The position numbers and the translations under genes are program-made. Below, piece after piece: positions 50,514 to 58,735 of a stretch of DNA of 64,000 nt; the stretch's first letter is position 1, and the number at the start of each line of letters is the position of its first letter. The notes beneath the pieces were generated by a model, which searched no databases, was not told the DNA's origin, and was given only the letters and a program-made list of their open reading frames with translations. The stretch is from assembly GCF_009862785.1 (NCBI RefSeq), contig NZ_WWHU01000001.1, positions 4,092,001 through 4,156,000 on the forward strand. The letters are read 5' to 3'. Origin of the DNA: Gordonia sp. SID5947 (GTDB lineage: Bacteria; Actinomycetota; Actinomycetes; Mycobacteriales; Mycobacteriaceae).

Positions 50514-52889
50514 TCACGGCAAGGCCCGATCCTTACCGAAGCCCAACCCGATGTCGACGGTGTTTCGTTGCCCGGCAACCACATTGACCTGGATCGCGGC
50601 GGGCTCGTACATACTCGCCACCACCGTGAACAGGCCTTCGGTGAGTCCTTCCATACGATAGCGGCCCTCGGCGTCGGTGGTCACCGACGCGACGATCGTC
50701 TGATCGGGGCCGATCGCCGAGACGGTCGCGCCCTCGAGGGGGGAACCGTCGATCGTCCGGACCGAACCCTGCATGCCGCTGGTGGCGATCAGCAGGATCT
50801 CGACAGGTTCCGTGGTCCGTCCGGCGCCGTCGACGGTGACCAGTTGACTGGCCGGCTGGTAGCCCGGTGCCGATGCGGTCACCGCGACGGTGTCGCCCGC
50901 CGACAGCCCGCTGATCGTGAAGTACCCGTCGGAATCGGCGTGGGCCTGTTTCACCACGGCACCGGACTGATCGGTGACGACGAGGTTGGCCGACACCGGG
51001 TGTTGGCCGTCGCGCACTCGTCCTCGCAGAACGGAGCCGCCGACCAGGGTGAAGTCGCGGCGGAAGACCGTGTCACCGACCACGGAGACCGTCATGGCCT
51101 TGGGGGAGCGGCCCGGCGCGGTGGCGATGAGGGTGTACGTGCCGTCGGCGATGCCGTGAACGGTGTAGGCGCCGTCGGCATGCACCGCGCTCGTGCCGGC
51201 CTGGTGGCCGCGGGTGTCGGTGACGGTGATCGCGGCGGTGTCGAGGGGCGCGCCGTCGTCGGCGATGACGTGCCCGGTGATACGTGGCCGCCCGTCGTGT
51301 GACCGGTCGTCATCGGCGAAGGTGGCTCGATGACGAGCGCCGTCCGTGGCGGGCGCATCGACCGCTTCCGGCGCTGCCGGTGCGGTGTTCGCCGGTGTGG
51401 CCGGTGGGGTCTTCTCGCCGCCACCTGCCGTGGCACGGCGATGCTTGATCGGGATGAACAACGTGATCGCGACCCCGACGAACGCCGCGATGGCGCCGAT
51501 CAGGAAGCACCACCGGAACGCCGTGTGGCTCGGCACGTGCGCGGGCCCATAGGCGACCGTCGAGCTGGTGAGCACCAATGCCATCACGGCCGACGCGCTT
51601 GTGGTACCGACGGAACGCATCAGGCCGTTGAGTCCGACCGCTGCGCCTGCCTCGGTCATCGGCACCGCACCCATGATCAGGGTCGGCATCGCGGCGTAGC
51701 CGATACCGACGCCCGCGGAGCAGATCACCGACGCGAGGGCCAGCTGCCACGGGGCGTTCATCAGCAAGAAGGCGGCGAGGTAGCCCAGGCCGAGGACGGT
51801 GGCCCCGATCGCCAGGGTGAACTTGGAACCGATCCGGTTGATGAGCGTGCCGGAGACGGGCGCGAACACCAACATCATCAGGCCGCCCGGCGCCATCCAG
51901 AGGCCGGCAGCGAGCAGTGTCTGTCCCAGGCCACCCATGGCCTCCGGGATCTCGAGCAGCTGGGGCACCACGATGGCCTGCGCCATCATGCCGAAGCCGA
52001 TCGCGATGGCCGCGATGTTGGTGAGCAACACCGCGGGGCGGGCCGTGGTGCGCAGATCGACCAGGGGATCGGAGTGGCGCAGCTCGAACACGCCCCAGAT
52101 GATCAGCACCGCGAGCCCGCCGAACATCAAGCCGAGGGTGGTGCCGGAGCCCCAGCCCCAGTCGTTGCCCTTGGAGACGGCAATCAACACACCGCACAGA
52201 CCGATCGTCAGACCGATGGCTCCGGCGATGTCGAAATGTCCACCGCCGGTTCCGTCCTCGACATGAGGCACCAGGAACGCGACGAGAACGGTGACCACAG
52301 TGGCGAGTCCGGCAGACACCCAGAACAGTGCGTGCCAATCCCATTGCTGCGCCACCCAGGCGGCCAGCGGCAACCCGACGCCGCCGCCGACGCCCATGGT
52401 GGCGCTCATCGCGGAGACCGCCATCGATGTCAGGCGCGGCGGCGTCACCTCGCGCATGAGGCTGATGCCCAGTGGGATGAACCCCATGGCGAGACCCTGG
52501 ACGGCCCGTCCGACGATCATCGGGATCAACCCGGAACTCAGGGCGCACACCAGCGAGCCGACGATCAGCAGGACGGCACTCGCGAGGATGATGCGCTTCT
52601 TGCCGAAGATGTCGCCGAGGCGACCTGCGATCGGCATGGCGACCGCCGCGGCGAGCAGCGTCGCGGTGACGACCCACGATGCGTTCGAGATGTTCGTGTC
52701 GAGCAGCCGCGGGAGTTCCGGCTGAATCGGGATGATCAGCGTCTGCATGAGCGCGGCGACGAGACCGCCGAAACACAGTACGGCGACCACCGCCATGGCG
52801 GCACCGGCGTGATTGTCGTCGGTCAGTTCGCTGTCCACCGGCACGGTGTCGTTCGTGGCCGGGGCGTTGCCCGTGGGCGTAGTGGTCAT
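50514..52889 (-). CDS. MFS drug exporter (DHA2/EmrB-QacA type) with C-terminal carboxypeptidase-regulatory-like repeats
   Basis: A 791-residue protein. Residues ~30-510 are a 14-helix DHA2 major-facilitator exporter (motif A: GRLGDIFGKKRIIL; later GRAVQGLAMGFIPL). After a Pro/Ala-rich linker (~520-560) come three repeated beta-sandwich modules of the carboxypeptidase-regulatory or CNA-B kind (ITGHVIADDGAPLDTAAITV, LRGRVRDGQHPVSANLVVTD, MQGSVRTIDGSPLEGATVSA), each ending in DGxYxxxGL-like strands. ATG 52889 has AGGAGG upstream; a longer frame is rejected because it reads through the operator. The tail is cytoplasmic by the even helix count, an odd place for such domains. Confidence 0.88.
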   Translation of the reverse strand: MTTTPTGNAPATNDTVPVDSELTDDNHAGAAMAVVAVLCFGGLVAALMQTLIIPIQPELPRLLDTNISNASWVVTATLLAAAVAMPIAGRLGDIFGKKRIILASAVLLIVGSLVCALSSGLIPMIVGRAVQGLAMGFIPLGISLMREVTPPRLTSMAVSAMSATMGVGGGVGLPLAAWVAQQWDWHALFWVSAGLATVVTVLVAFLVPHVEDGTGGGHFDIAGAIGLTIGLCGVLIAVSKGNDWGWGSGTTLGLMFGGLAVLIIWGVFELRHSDPLVDLRTTARPAVLLTNIAAIAIGFGMMAQAIVVPQLLEIPEAMGGLGQTLLAAGLWMAPGGLMMLVFAPVSGTLINRIGSKFTLAIGATVLGLGYLAAFLLMNAPWQLALASVICSAGVGIGYAAMPTLIMGAVPMTEAGAAVGLNGLMRSVGTTSASAVMALVLTSSTVAYGPAHVPSHTAFRWCFLIGAIAAFVGVAITLFIPIKHRRATAGGGEKTPPATPANTAPAAPEAVDAPATDGARHRATFADDDRSHDGRPRITGHVIADDGAPLDTAAITVTDTRGHQAGTSAVHADGAYTVHGIADGTYTLIATAPGRSPKAMTVSVVGDTVFRRDFTLVGGSVLRGRVRDGQHPVSANLVVTDQSGAVVKQAHADSDGYFTISGLSAGDTVAVTASAPGYQPASQLVTVDGAGRTTEPVEILLIATSGMQGSVRTIDGSPLEGATVSAIGPDQTIVASVTTDAEGRYRMEGLTEGLFTVVASMYEPAAIQVNVVAGQRNTVDIGLGFGKDRALP

Positions 52890-52910
52890 AAGTGTGCACC
52901 CTCCTTGGGT

Positions 52911-52929
52911 TATGTACCCTACATATGTA
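52911..52929. promoter_or_regulatory. Overlapping palindromes TATGTA-CCC-TACATA and TACATATGTA
   Basis: A perfect 6-bp inverted repeat with a CCC spacer (52911-52925) overlaps a 10-base perfect palindrome (52920-52929), 22 bases upstream of the MFS start. GCATATGC follows at 52933. This looks like an operator for a TetR- or MarR-type repressor not encoded next to it. Confidence 0.5.
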
Positions 52930-53007
52930 TGGTGCATATGCCAACTCCGTTCGAGCGCAACGTATCGTCGACGTGGTCATCGGCAACTCGATCGAAGGAC
53001 TCAACTC

Positions 53008-53838
53008 GTGAGCAACCAACGGACCATCGTGATCACCGGAGCCAGTGACGGGATCGGAGCTGTCGCCGCGCGCGAACTCGCCGGGCCCGACGTCGACCTC
53101 GTCATCGTTGGGCGTTCGGTCGAGAAGACCGAGGCCGTTGCCGCCGAGACCGGCGCCACCGCACTGACTGCCGACTTCGCGAAGCTCGACGACGTCCGGC
53201 GTCTCGCCGAGGAGATCCGGGGGCGGGTGGGCACGATCGACGTGCTGCTCAACAATGCCGGCGGCACCTTCGACCCGAAGAAGCGAACCGCCGATGGGCA
53301 TGAACCGAACTTCCAGATCAACCATCTCGGCGGCTTCCTGCTCACGAATCTGCTGCACGACAAGCTCGCCGCGGATGGTGGGGCGCTGGTGGTGAACACC
53401 GCCAGCATCGGCAACCTCGCGGGCAAGGTGGACCTGGATGATCTGGATTTCCAGCGGCGCCGGGCGCTCGAGATGCGCTGCTACGGAACGAGCAAGCTGG
53501 AGAACATCCTCTTCACCCGCGGCATCGCGGATCGATGGAAGGGTGACGGCATCGTCTCCGTCGCGGTGCATCCCGGTCCGGTCGCGACCAGCTTCGGGCG
53601 GGATTCGTTCTTCGTGGGACTGCTCTACCGGACGCCGCTCAAGAAGGTCGCGACCATCACGCCGGAGAAGGGGGCCGAACCGCTGATCGAACTGGCGAAC
53701 CGTGGCGCCGATCCGGAGATCAACGGGGTGTACTTCAGCCGTCACAAGGCCAACGGCCCGCAGAACCCGCAGGCGCACAGACAAGAACTCATCGACGGGC
53801 TGTGGCAGGCGTCGGAGCGGTTGGTCGGGATCGGGTAG
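53008..53838 (+). CDS. SDR family oxidoreductase (RDH-like)
   Basis: A 276-residue SDR with TGASDGIG (residues 10-17), NNAGGTFDPKKRTADGHEPN as in RDH/WWOX-like members, and active site YGTSK. It starts at GTG 53008, where the conserved N-terminus begins, with GAAGGA 8 bases upstream. Divergent from the MFS exporter with a 118-base shared region, so the palindromes at 52911 might affect it too. Substrate unknown. Confidence 0.87.
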   Translation: MSNQRTIVITGASDGIGAVAARELAGPDVDLVIVGRSVEKTEAVAAETGATALTADFAKLDDVRRLAEEIRGRVGTIDVLLNNAGGTFDPKKRTADGHEPNFQINHLGGFLLTNLLHDKLAADGGALVVNTASIGNLAGKVDLDDLDFQRRRALEMRCYGTSKLENILFTRGIADRWKGDGIVSVAVHPGPVATSFGRDSFFVGLLYRTPLKKVATITPEKGAEPLIELANRGADPEINGVYFSRHKANGPQNPQAHRQELIDGLWQASERLVGIG

Positions 53839-53867
53839 CGACCCGGCTCGTCACCCGATGACCGCAC

Positions 53868-54440
53868 TCAGCCCGGGTTCCGCAGTTCGGTCGGTGCCCA
53901 GTCCGGCCATCTGGTGGCACCGGCGAGCACTCCCGCGGTGAACTCCGCGACGATCGTGGGCGCCGGACCGGTTGCGGTCTCGTAGATCGTCGCCTCGTCC
54001 GCGTGACCGACTGCCCGGGCCGCCAGTGGCCACAGTCGCCGGTAGCGGGCACGGATCTTCTGTTCGGGTACCGAATGCCCGCCTGCCGCCTGTCGGTGAC
54101 CGACGCGCAAGACGGCAAGGGATTCGGGTACGAGGAGGACGTGCACCACGACGAAGTACCCGGCCTCGTGCGCGCGCTCGATCAGCGCGAGTTTGGATTC
54201 GTGCGAGAAGACGGTCTCGGCGATGAACGAACGCCCACCGGCGATCAGTCGGTCGCGTGTGTCCGCGGCAATTCGTGCGGCGTCATAGGAGCGTGCCTCG
54301 GGTTCGTCGGGCCAGCGCTGCCGTGCGATCAGGTCCGCGTTGACGAAGACGCTCGTCGGCAGCAGCTGGGCGAGTGTCAACTCGACGAACGTCGACTTGC
54401 CCGCGCCGTTCGGGCCGATCACCAGATCCAGGCGTCTCAC
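53868..54440 (-). CDS. Zeta-toxin family protein (P-loop kinase-like toxin)
   Basis: A 190-residue P-loop protein: Walker A VIGPNGAGKSTFVELTL (residues 7-23), NADLIARQRWPDEPEARSYD, SFIAETVFSHESKLALIERA, and YRRLWPLAARAVGHADEATI with basic residues that would bind the substrate. This is the layout of short zeta/PezT-like toxins, which phosphorylate UDP-N-acetyl sugars and stop cell-wall synthesis. Start ATG overlaps the upstream ParD-like gene's stop (ATGA). Function as a toxin is inferred from family and context; some relatives are housekeeping AAA proteins. Confidence 0.82.
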   Translation of the reverse strand: MRRLDLVIGPNGAGKSTFVELTLAQLLPTSVFVNADLIARQRWPDEPEARSYDAARIAADTRDRLIAGGRSFIAETVFSHESKLALIERAHEAGYFVVVHVLLVPESLAVLRVGHRQAAGGHSVPEQKIRARYRRLWPLAARAVGHADEATIYETATGPAPTIVAEFTAGVLAGATRWPDWAPTELRNPG

Positions 54441-54823
54441 CCGGCGTCGAGTACGTGAGTCGTTCCGTCCGAACGATATTCGACGATGCGGCCGTCCTCA
54501 TCGATGGACACGGTGGTGACGCCCCGCGCCGTGAGCTCTCGGCGGTAGTCCGCCGAGGCGAGCTCTTCGCTCACCCGGGCCCGGATCTGGGCGTTGAATG
54601 CGCGGCCCTCGTCGGGGGAGAGTTCGGTGGTCGGCACGGTGCCCGCCAAAGCGTCCTGCACACGTTTCACGGACGCGGACTCGTGGGTGGTCAGTGCTCG
54701 TCCGACGCGCGCCCAGTACTCGAGTTGCTGACGGCCGGTTCGCTGTTGGCGACGGCCTTCGGCGATCGCGCTGTCGACGAGGTCGGCATCGACACGGGTG
54801 ACCTTGTCTGCGGCTCTGGTCAT
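54437..54823 (-). CDS. ParD-like antitoxin of the zeta-toxin pair
   Basis: A 128-residue protein with the ParD-like (ribbon-helix-helix) start TRAADKVTRVDADLVDSAIA and RTGRQQLEYWARVGRALTTH, as in actinobacterial ParD-like antitoxins, and a C-terminal part (SPDEGRAFNAQIRARVSEEL) that may bind the toxin. The ATG at 54823 lies 10 bases after a large operator-like repeat, so the protein probably autorepresses the operon. Overlaps the toxin start by 4 bases. A ParD-type antitoxin with a zeta-type toxin is an unusual but not unknown pairing. Confidence 0.78.
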   Translation of the reverse strand: MTRAADKVTRVDADLVDSAIAEGRRQQRTGRQQLEYWARVGRALTTHESASVKRVQDALAGTVPTTELSPDEGRAFNAQIRARVSEELASADYRRELTARGVTTVSIDEDGRIVEYRSDGTTHVLDAG

Positions 54824-54833
54824 GGAAAGCCCA

Positions 54834-54875
54834 TCTGTAGCAGGGTGCAACGCCACTGTAGCACCCTGCTACAGA
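54834..54875. promoter_or_regulatory. Composite operator: 15-bp inverted repeat with three CTGTAGCA octamers
   Basis: TCTGTAGCAGGGTGC (54834-54848) and GCACCCTGCTACAGA (54861-54875) are perfect inverted copies with a 12-base spacer. The octamer CTGTAGCA occurs at 54835 and 54856 (21 bases apart, two helical turns) and inverted at 54867; CTGTAGCA-CCC-TGCTACAG is itself a perfect palindrome. It directly precedes the antitoxin gene. Confidence 0.75.
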
Positions 54876-55022
54876 TCAGGCGAGTGGTCGACGCGATCGC
54901 GGGTGCGCGGGCACGGTGTGAAACTGCCGGCGCGGCATCGACGCGATGAATCGGCTTGCGTGGGCTCTCTATTCGCCTGTGCTAGCAGACCCGCGAACAC
55001 AACGCGGATCGTCTACCGCCAT

Positions 55023-55185
55023 GCCGAGGAGGTGGGCTCCCAGGACGTCCGATTCCCTCGCGGCGGCGCAATGTCTACGTCATCCGGTGGTCGGACAGCG
55101 CGATCTCGACTTCGAAGGTGTGGAGTTCTGGGCCGCGAGCCAAGAACAGGCCGACACCGAGGATCACGCCGTCAATCGAGGATGA
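55023..55185 (+). pseudogene. Probable remnant of an MmyB-type regulator C-terminus
   Basis: One frame from 55023 reads GSQDVRFPRGGAM and the next reads LRHPVVGQRDLDFEGVEFWA, which together resemble the family pattern 'xxHDVR...HPxVGxLxLxxE' seen intact in the regulator at 9410. The two parts are in different frames and no HTH is present. The stretch 54876-55171 has no other recognised gene. Confidence 0.4.
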
Positions 55186-55738
55186 GCGTGAGTTGGTGCC
55201 GGAGTACCGAATCCAGAGCCTCCTGAGGATAGGCACCGGTCGTGCTCGAAGCGTGTAGAGCGAGCCCATCGACCATGGCGAGGAGTGCGGTGGCGCGGAC
55301 GCCGGGTGCGTCGACTCCGCGTGCGCTCAGGGCATCACACAGGGCCGCGCGGATGCGGGCCAGGGTTCTTTCCTGGATGGCGGCCAGACTCTCGGCTCTG
55401 GTTGCGAGGGCTGAGAACTCGATCATCACCTGAGCCTCTGCCCGCCGTCGGGAATCGATCGGGAGAAGCTCCATCAGCACGTCTTCCAGCGCCCCGTCAT
55501 CGGCGTGGCCGACCGCGTCGATTCGTTGGGTAACGCGATCGACAAGCGCTGTAAATGCCGAGATGTAGAGCGCATCCTTCGTCGGAAAGTGATGCTGCAC
55601 TGCGCCGATGGACACGCCGAGGTGGGCTGCCACGTTCCGGATCGTGGCGTTGGTCAGTCCGTGCTCGGCGGCCACCGCGAGCACGGCATTGTCGAGGTCG
55701 GATGCGGTCAGCGGTGCGCGTCGTCGGGGTGAGGTCAC
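55172..55738 (-). CDS. TetR/AcrR family transcriptional regulator
   Basis: A 188-residue repressor: HTH SDLDNAVLAVAAEHGLTNAT and NVAAHLGVSIGAVQHHFPTK; C-terminal domain RAEAQVMIEFSALATRAESL. GTG 55738 is chosen since the conserved N-terminus follows; the open frame continues upstream but overlaps the divergent gene. Two tandem palindromes lie directly upstream. Divergent from the Ddn-like gene, its likely target. Confidence 0.87.
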   Translation of the reverse strand: MTSPRRRAPLTASDLDNAVLAVAAEHGLTNATIRNVAAHLGVSIGAVQHHFPTKDALYISAFTALVDRVTQRIDAVGHADDGALEDVLMELLPIDSRRRAEAQVMIEFSALATRAESLAAIQERTLARIRAALCDALSARGVDAPGVRATALLAMVDGLALHASSTTGAYPQEALDSVLRHQLTLILD

Positions 55739-55745
55739 TGGACAA

Positions 55746-55779
55746 CCATACGTCCGTATGGAACCATACAGCCGTATGG
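55746..55779. promoter_or_regulatory. Two tandem palindromic operators CCATAC(G/A)-N2-CGTATGG
   Basis: CCATACG-TC-CGTATGG (55746-55761) is a perfect palindrome with a 2-base spacer; CCATACA-GC-CGTATGG (55764-55779) has one mismatch; centres are 18 bases apart. They fill the tetR/Ddn-like intergenic space and cover the start codon at 55776. Confidence 0.75.
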
Positions 55780-56441
55780 TAGACGCGGTCAGATGGGTCG
55801 GTTCCGGTGCGGTGGTCGTGGTGGGCCTTGGATGGGCGCTCTGGGTTGTCGATCCGACGGCGCCGTCGTCCCCGATCCAGCCATGGATCATCACGGGCGT
55901 GATGGCGGCCAATGTGGCCGTGACCGTCGCCGCGCCTGTGATGAAGCGCCGGGCGGTGATGATCGTCCAACGCTGGGGCGTGAACCCTGTGGTGCGGGCG
56001 ATGTTTCGGATCGGGTTCGTCCCGTTCGGCTTCGCGCTGATCGAGACGACAGGCCGGCGGACCGGTCGGACCCGCACGGTACCGGTGGGCAATGGGCGGG
56101 TGGGTGACACGTTCTGGCTTGTTGCCGAACACGGTCTTCGCGCCGGGTATGTCGCCAACATACGGGCGAATCCCGATGTGCGGGTCCGGCTTCGGATCGG
56201 GCTACGGTTCGTCTGGATCGAAGGTGTGGCCATCGTGCTCGTCGGCGATGATCCGTCCGCGCGTCAACGTGAGTTCTGCGGTCTGCGGCCGCTCCGCTGG
56301 TTGAACGCCATGAATGTTCGTGCATTCGGCGCCTCGCCGGTGACGGTCCGGATCGATCTGGACATGTCGAGTTCCCTCGGGCGCGTTCCGCGGTTGCGGG
56401 GTGAGCGTTCCGCGGAACGCTCATCTCCGGCGGCACAATGA
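55776..56441 (+). CDS. Deazaflavin-dependent nitroreductase (Ddn)-like protein with N-terminal membrane segments
   Basis: A 221-residue protein. Two hydrophobic helices (AVVVVGLGWALWVV and IITGVMAANVAVTVAAPV, residues ~12-60) come before a Ddn/F420-split-barrel domain (FGFALIETTGRRTGRTRTVP, FWLVAEHGLRAGYVANIRAN, VRVRLRIGLRFVWIEGVAIV). Family members use cofactor F420 to reduce quinones or nitro drugs. ATG 55776 retains both helices, but lies inside the second operator; ATG 55758 is an alternative. Target of the divergent tetR. The last residues are encoded by a 22-bp perfect palindrome. Confidence 0.8.
   Translation: MVDAVRWVGSGAVVVVGLGWALWVVDPTAPSSPIQPWIITGVMAANVAVTVAAPVMKRRAVMIVQRWGVNPVVRAMFRIGFVPFGFALIETTGRRTGRTRTVPVGNGRVGDTFWLVAEHGLRAGYVANIRANPDVRVRLRIGLRFVWIEGVAIVLVGDDPSARQREFCGLRPLRWLNAMNVRAFGASPVTVRIDLDMSSSLGRVPRLRGERSAERSSPAAQ
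56402..56423. repeat. 22-bp perfect palindrome within the 3' end of the Ddn-like gene
   Basis: TGAGCGTTCCGCGGAACGCTCA is perfectly self-complementary. It is part of the coding region (GERSAERSS) and ends 16 bases before the stop; CGTTCCGCGG also occurs just upstream. Possible dispersed palindromic element or transcript-end hairpin. Confidence 0.6.
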
Positions 56442-56445
56442 ACCC

Positions 56446-57426
56446 ATGATCCGCATCGCCACTGTCGGTACCAGCAAGATCACGCGTTCGTTCATCGACG
56501 CTGCGGCATCGGTGCCGGAGGTGAGCGTGACCACTGTGTTCTCGCGCGACGGGAAGCGGGCGGCAGAGTTCGCGGCCGATGCCGGGGTGCCGGGATACGG
56601 TGCGGATCTCGATCAGGTGCTGAGCTCCCCGGACGTCGACGCGATGTACATCGCCTCTCCCAACGGGATTCACGGCGAACAGGTGTTGCAGGCCATCCGG
56701 GCCGGCAAACATGCTCTGGTGGAGAAGCCCGCTGTGCCGACCGCCGCCGAGTTCGAGCGCGTGACCGAGGCGGCAGCAGAAGCAGGCGTGATCGTCCTCG
56801 AGGCGATGCGCAATTGCTACGACCCCGGTTTGACCGCTGTCGGGGAGCTGGCGCGCGCCGATCTGGGTGCCGTCCGTCGCGCCTCGTTCGCATACTGTCA
56901 GCGCTCGGCGCGCTATGACAAGGTTCTCGCAGGTGAACGGGTGAACATCTTCGACCCGGCGTTGGCAGGCGGCGCGCTGATGGATCTCGGTGTGTACACG
57001 GTGGCGGCGATGGTGCAGCTCTTCGGTGAACCCGACCAGGTGTTCGCGGCGTCGGTACCGATCCCCGGAGGAGCTGATGGGTCCGGCGCCGCATTGACCG
57101 TTCACGACGGGTTCCTCGTCGACCTCGCCTATTCGAAGATCACTGCATCGGATCGGGTCAACGAGATCCAGGGCGAGCGCGGGACGCTCACCTTCGATCA
57201 CGTCGCCCAGCCGACGTCGGCACGGGTGTCGTTGCTGGACGGGACGGTCACCGAGCATTCATTCGAGGGGCCGGCGAACAACATGGTCCACGAGGTCCGC
57301 CGGTTCGCGGATCTGGTGGCCGGATCGGGCGATCCTTCCTCCGACCACGCGCGCACGATGGCGACTCTGAGGGTCGTCGAAGAGATTCAGGACGCGCGGG
57401 ACCAAAATGCGCAACGCGGTTGTTGA
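56446..57426 (+). CDS. Gfo/Idh/MocA family oxidoreductase
   Basis: A 326-residue NAD(P)-dependent oxidoreductase: Rossmann segment [40 protein letters not shown], the family signature [17 protein letters not shown] with the catalytic-pocket EKP, and a C-terminal beta-sheet domain ([20 protein letters not shown]). Such proteins act on sugars, inositols or related polyols. It starts 4 bases after the Ddn-like stop, and msrB follows 41 bases later on the same strand, so all may be cotranscribed. Substrate unknown. Confidence 0.9.
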   Translation: MIRIATVGTSKITRSFIDAAASVPEVSVTTVFSRDGKRAAEFAADAGVPGYGADLDQVLSSPDVDAMYIASPNGIHGEQVLQAIRAGKHALVEKPAVPTAAEFERVTEAAAEAGVIVLEAMRNCYDPGLTAVGELARADLGAVRRASFAYCQRSARYDKVLAGERVNIFDPALAGGALMDLGVYTVAAMVQLFGEPDQVFAASVPIPGGADGSGAALTVHDGFLVDLAYSKITASDRVNEIQGERGTLTFDHVAQPTSARVSLLDGTVTEHSFEGPANNMVHEVRRFADLVAGSGDPSSDHARTMATLRVVEEIQDARDQNAQRGC

Positions 57427-57467
57427 TCAGTGTGTCGCCGCAGCCAGCGGCGCCAGGAGGAGGAAAC

Positions 57468-57944
57468 GTGACCAACGAATACCGCAAGACCCCCGAGGCC
57501 GTGAGCGCCCTCACCGATACGCAGTACCGCGTCACGCAGCAGGAAGGCACCGAGCCGGCCTTCCGCAACGAGTACTGGGACAACCATGAGGCGGGCATCT
57601 ACGTCGACGTGGTGTCCGGACAGCCCTTGTTCTCGTCGACCGACAAGTACGACAGCGGCACCGGTTGGCCCAGTTTCACCAAGCCGATCGAGTCCGACGC
57701 GGTCACCACGACGACGGACCGGAAGCTGTGGATGCGCCGCACCGAGGTGCGCTCATCCGGCGCCGACAGCCACCTGGGCCATGTCTTCGACGATGGGCCC
57801 CGGGACGCAGGCGGACAGCGGTACTGCATGAACTCGGCCGCGCTGCGTTTCGTCCCGGCCGAGGAGCTCGAAGCGCAGGGCTACGGCGCGTACCGCGACC
57901 AGTTCGACGATGATCCGACCACCACCGAGGAGAACGCATCATGA
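57468..57944 (+). CDS. msrB: Peptide-methionine (R)-S-oxide reductase
   Basis: A 158-residue repair enzyme reducing methionine-R-sulfoxide in proteins with thioredoxin. Family blocks: [52 protein letters not shown], and [12 protein letters not shown] with the catalytic cysteine. The two CxxC zinc pairs of many MsrB proteins are absent. GTG 57468 follows AGGAGGAGG. Overlaps msrA by ATGA, so the two stereospecific reductases are made together. No SigH-type promoter was found just upstream. Confidence 0.94.
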   Translation: MTNEYRKTPEAVSALTDTQYRVTQQEGTEPAFRNEYWDNHEAGIYVDVVSGQPLFSSTDKYDSGTGWPSFTKPIESDAVTTTTDRKLWMRRTEVRSSGADSHLGHVFDDGPRDAGGQRYCMNSAALRFVPAEELEAQGYGAYRDQFDDDPTTTEENAS

Positions 57945-58489
57945 CCAACGACACGGGACAGATCACCCGTCGCCCCGGCACCGAGACGGCTGTTCTCGCC
58001 GGCGGTTGTTTCTGGGGGATGGAAGATCTCATCCGCCGTCAGCCGGGCGTGCTGGACACCAGGGTCGGGTACACAGGCGGGAGCAATGAGCACGCCACCT
58101 ATCGCAACCATCCCGGTCATGCGGAGGCGGTGGAGATCGTTTTCGACCCAACACAGACGTCGTACCGCGACATTCTGGCGTTCTTCTTCCAGATCCACGA
58201 TCCGACCACCAGCAACCGTCAGGGAAACGATGTGGGCACGAGCTATCGGTCCGCGATCTTTCCGCTGTCGCCCGAGCAGGAGCGGATCGCGCGGGACACG
58301 ATCGGTGACGTCGACGCCTCAGGGCTGTGGCCGGGCAAGGCGGTGACGACCATCGAGCCCGAGGGGCCGTTCTGGGAGGCCGAGCCGGAGCACCAGGACT
58401 ACCTGCTCAGGTATCCGACGGGGTACACCTGCCACTTCCCGCGGGTCGGCTGGGTCCTGCCCAAGCGCGAGGACGCCGGCTCCCGATGA
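57941..58489 (+). CDS. msrA: Peptide-methionine (S)-S-oxide reductase
   Basis: A 182-residue repair enzyme for methionine-S-sulfoxide: catalytic motif [18 protein letters not shown] (residues 20-37), [20 protein letters not shown], and [29 protein letters not shown]-terminal part [20 protein letters not shown] with a resolving cysteine candidate. Coupled to msrB by a 4-base overlap and followed by a strong hairpin terminator. Confidence 0.95.
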   Translation: MTNDTGQITRRPGTETAVLAGGCFWGMEDLIRRQPGVLDTRVGYTGGSNEHATYRNHPGHAEAVEIVFDPTQTSYRDILAFFFQIHDPTTSNRQGNDVGTSYRSAIFPLSPEQERIARDTIGDVDASGLWPGKAVTTIEPEGPFWEAEPEHQDYLLRYPTGYTCHFPRVGWVLPKREDAGSR

Positions 58490-58504
58490 CCAGACGATAG
58501 AAGA

Positions 58505-58545
58505 ACGAGAAGCCGCCACCCGGATCACGGGTGGCGGCTTCTCGT
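58505..58545. terminator. Strong hairpin terminator after msrA
   Basis: Arms 58505-58522 and 58528-58545 are a perfect 18-bp inverted repeat (core GAAGCCGCCACCCG) with the loop GATCA, 15 bases after the msrA stop. No U-tract follows, as is common in actinobacteria. Confidence 0.85.
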
Positions 58546-58735
58546 CGTTGGTCAACGGTCCCGGGCAATGCGCCTCTCGGCAAGCGGCCGCTCGAAGCGG
58601 CGAAAAGGGGTGGGGCCCGGGGCAGAGATCCCGAGACCGTCGCGCTGTTCAACGGGGTGCACCGGACATCTATTCCCGGGTGGTTTGAGAGTGGTTCGGA
58701 GCACACCGGTCAGCGCTGACCGCTACCCTTGCCGC

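Noticed and set aside
51310..53784. An 824-codon open frame on the minus strand in another frame of the MFS gene
   Set aside because: Composition (runs of R, H, P, G, D) is that of a third-position GC shadow; the MFS frame has all motifs.
53868..55185. Toxin-antitoxin pair and gene remnant considered as part of a prophage or integrative element
   Set aside because: No integrase, transposase, tRNA attachment site or base-composition change was seen around it.
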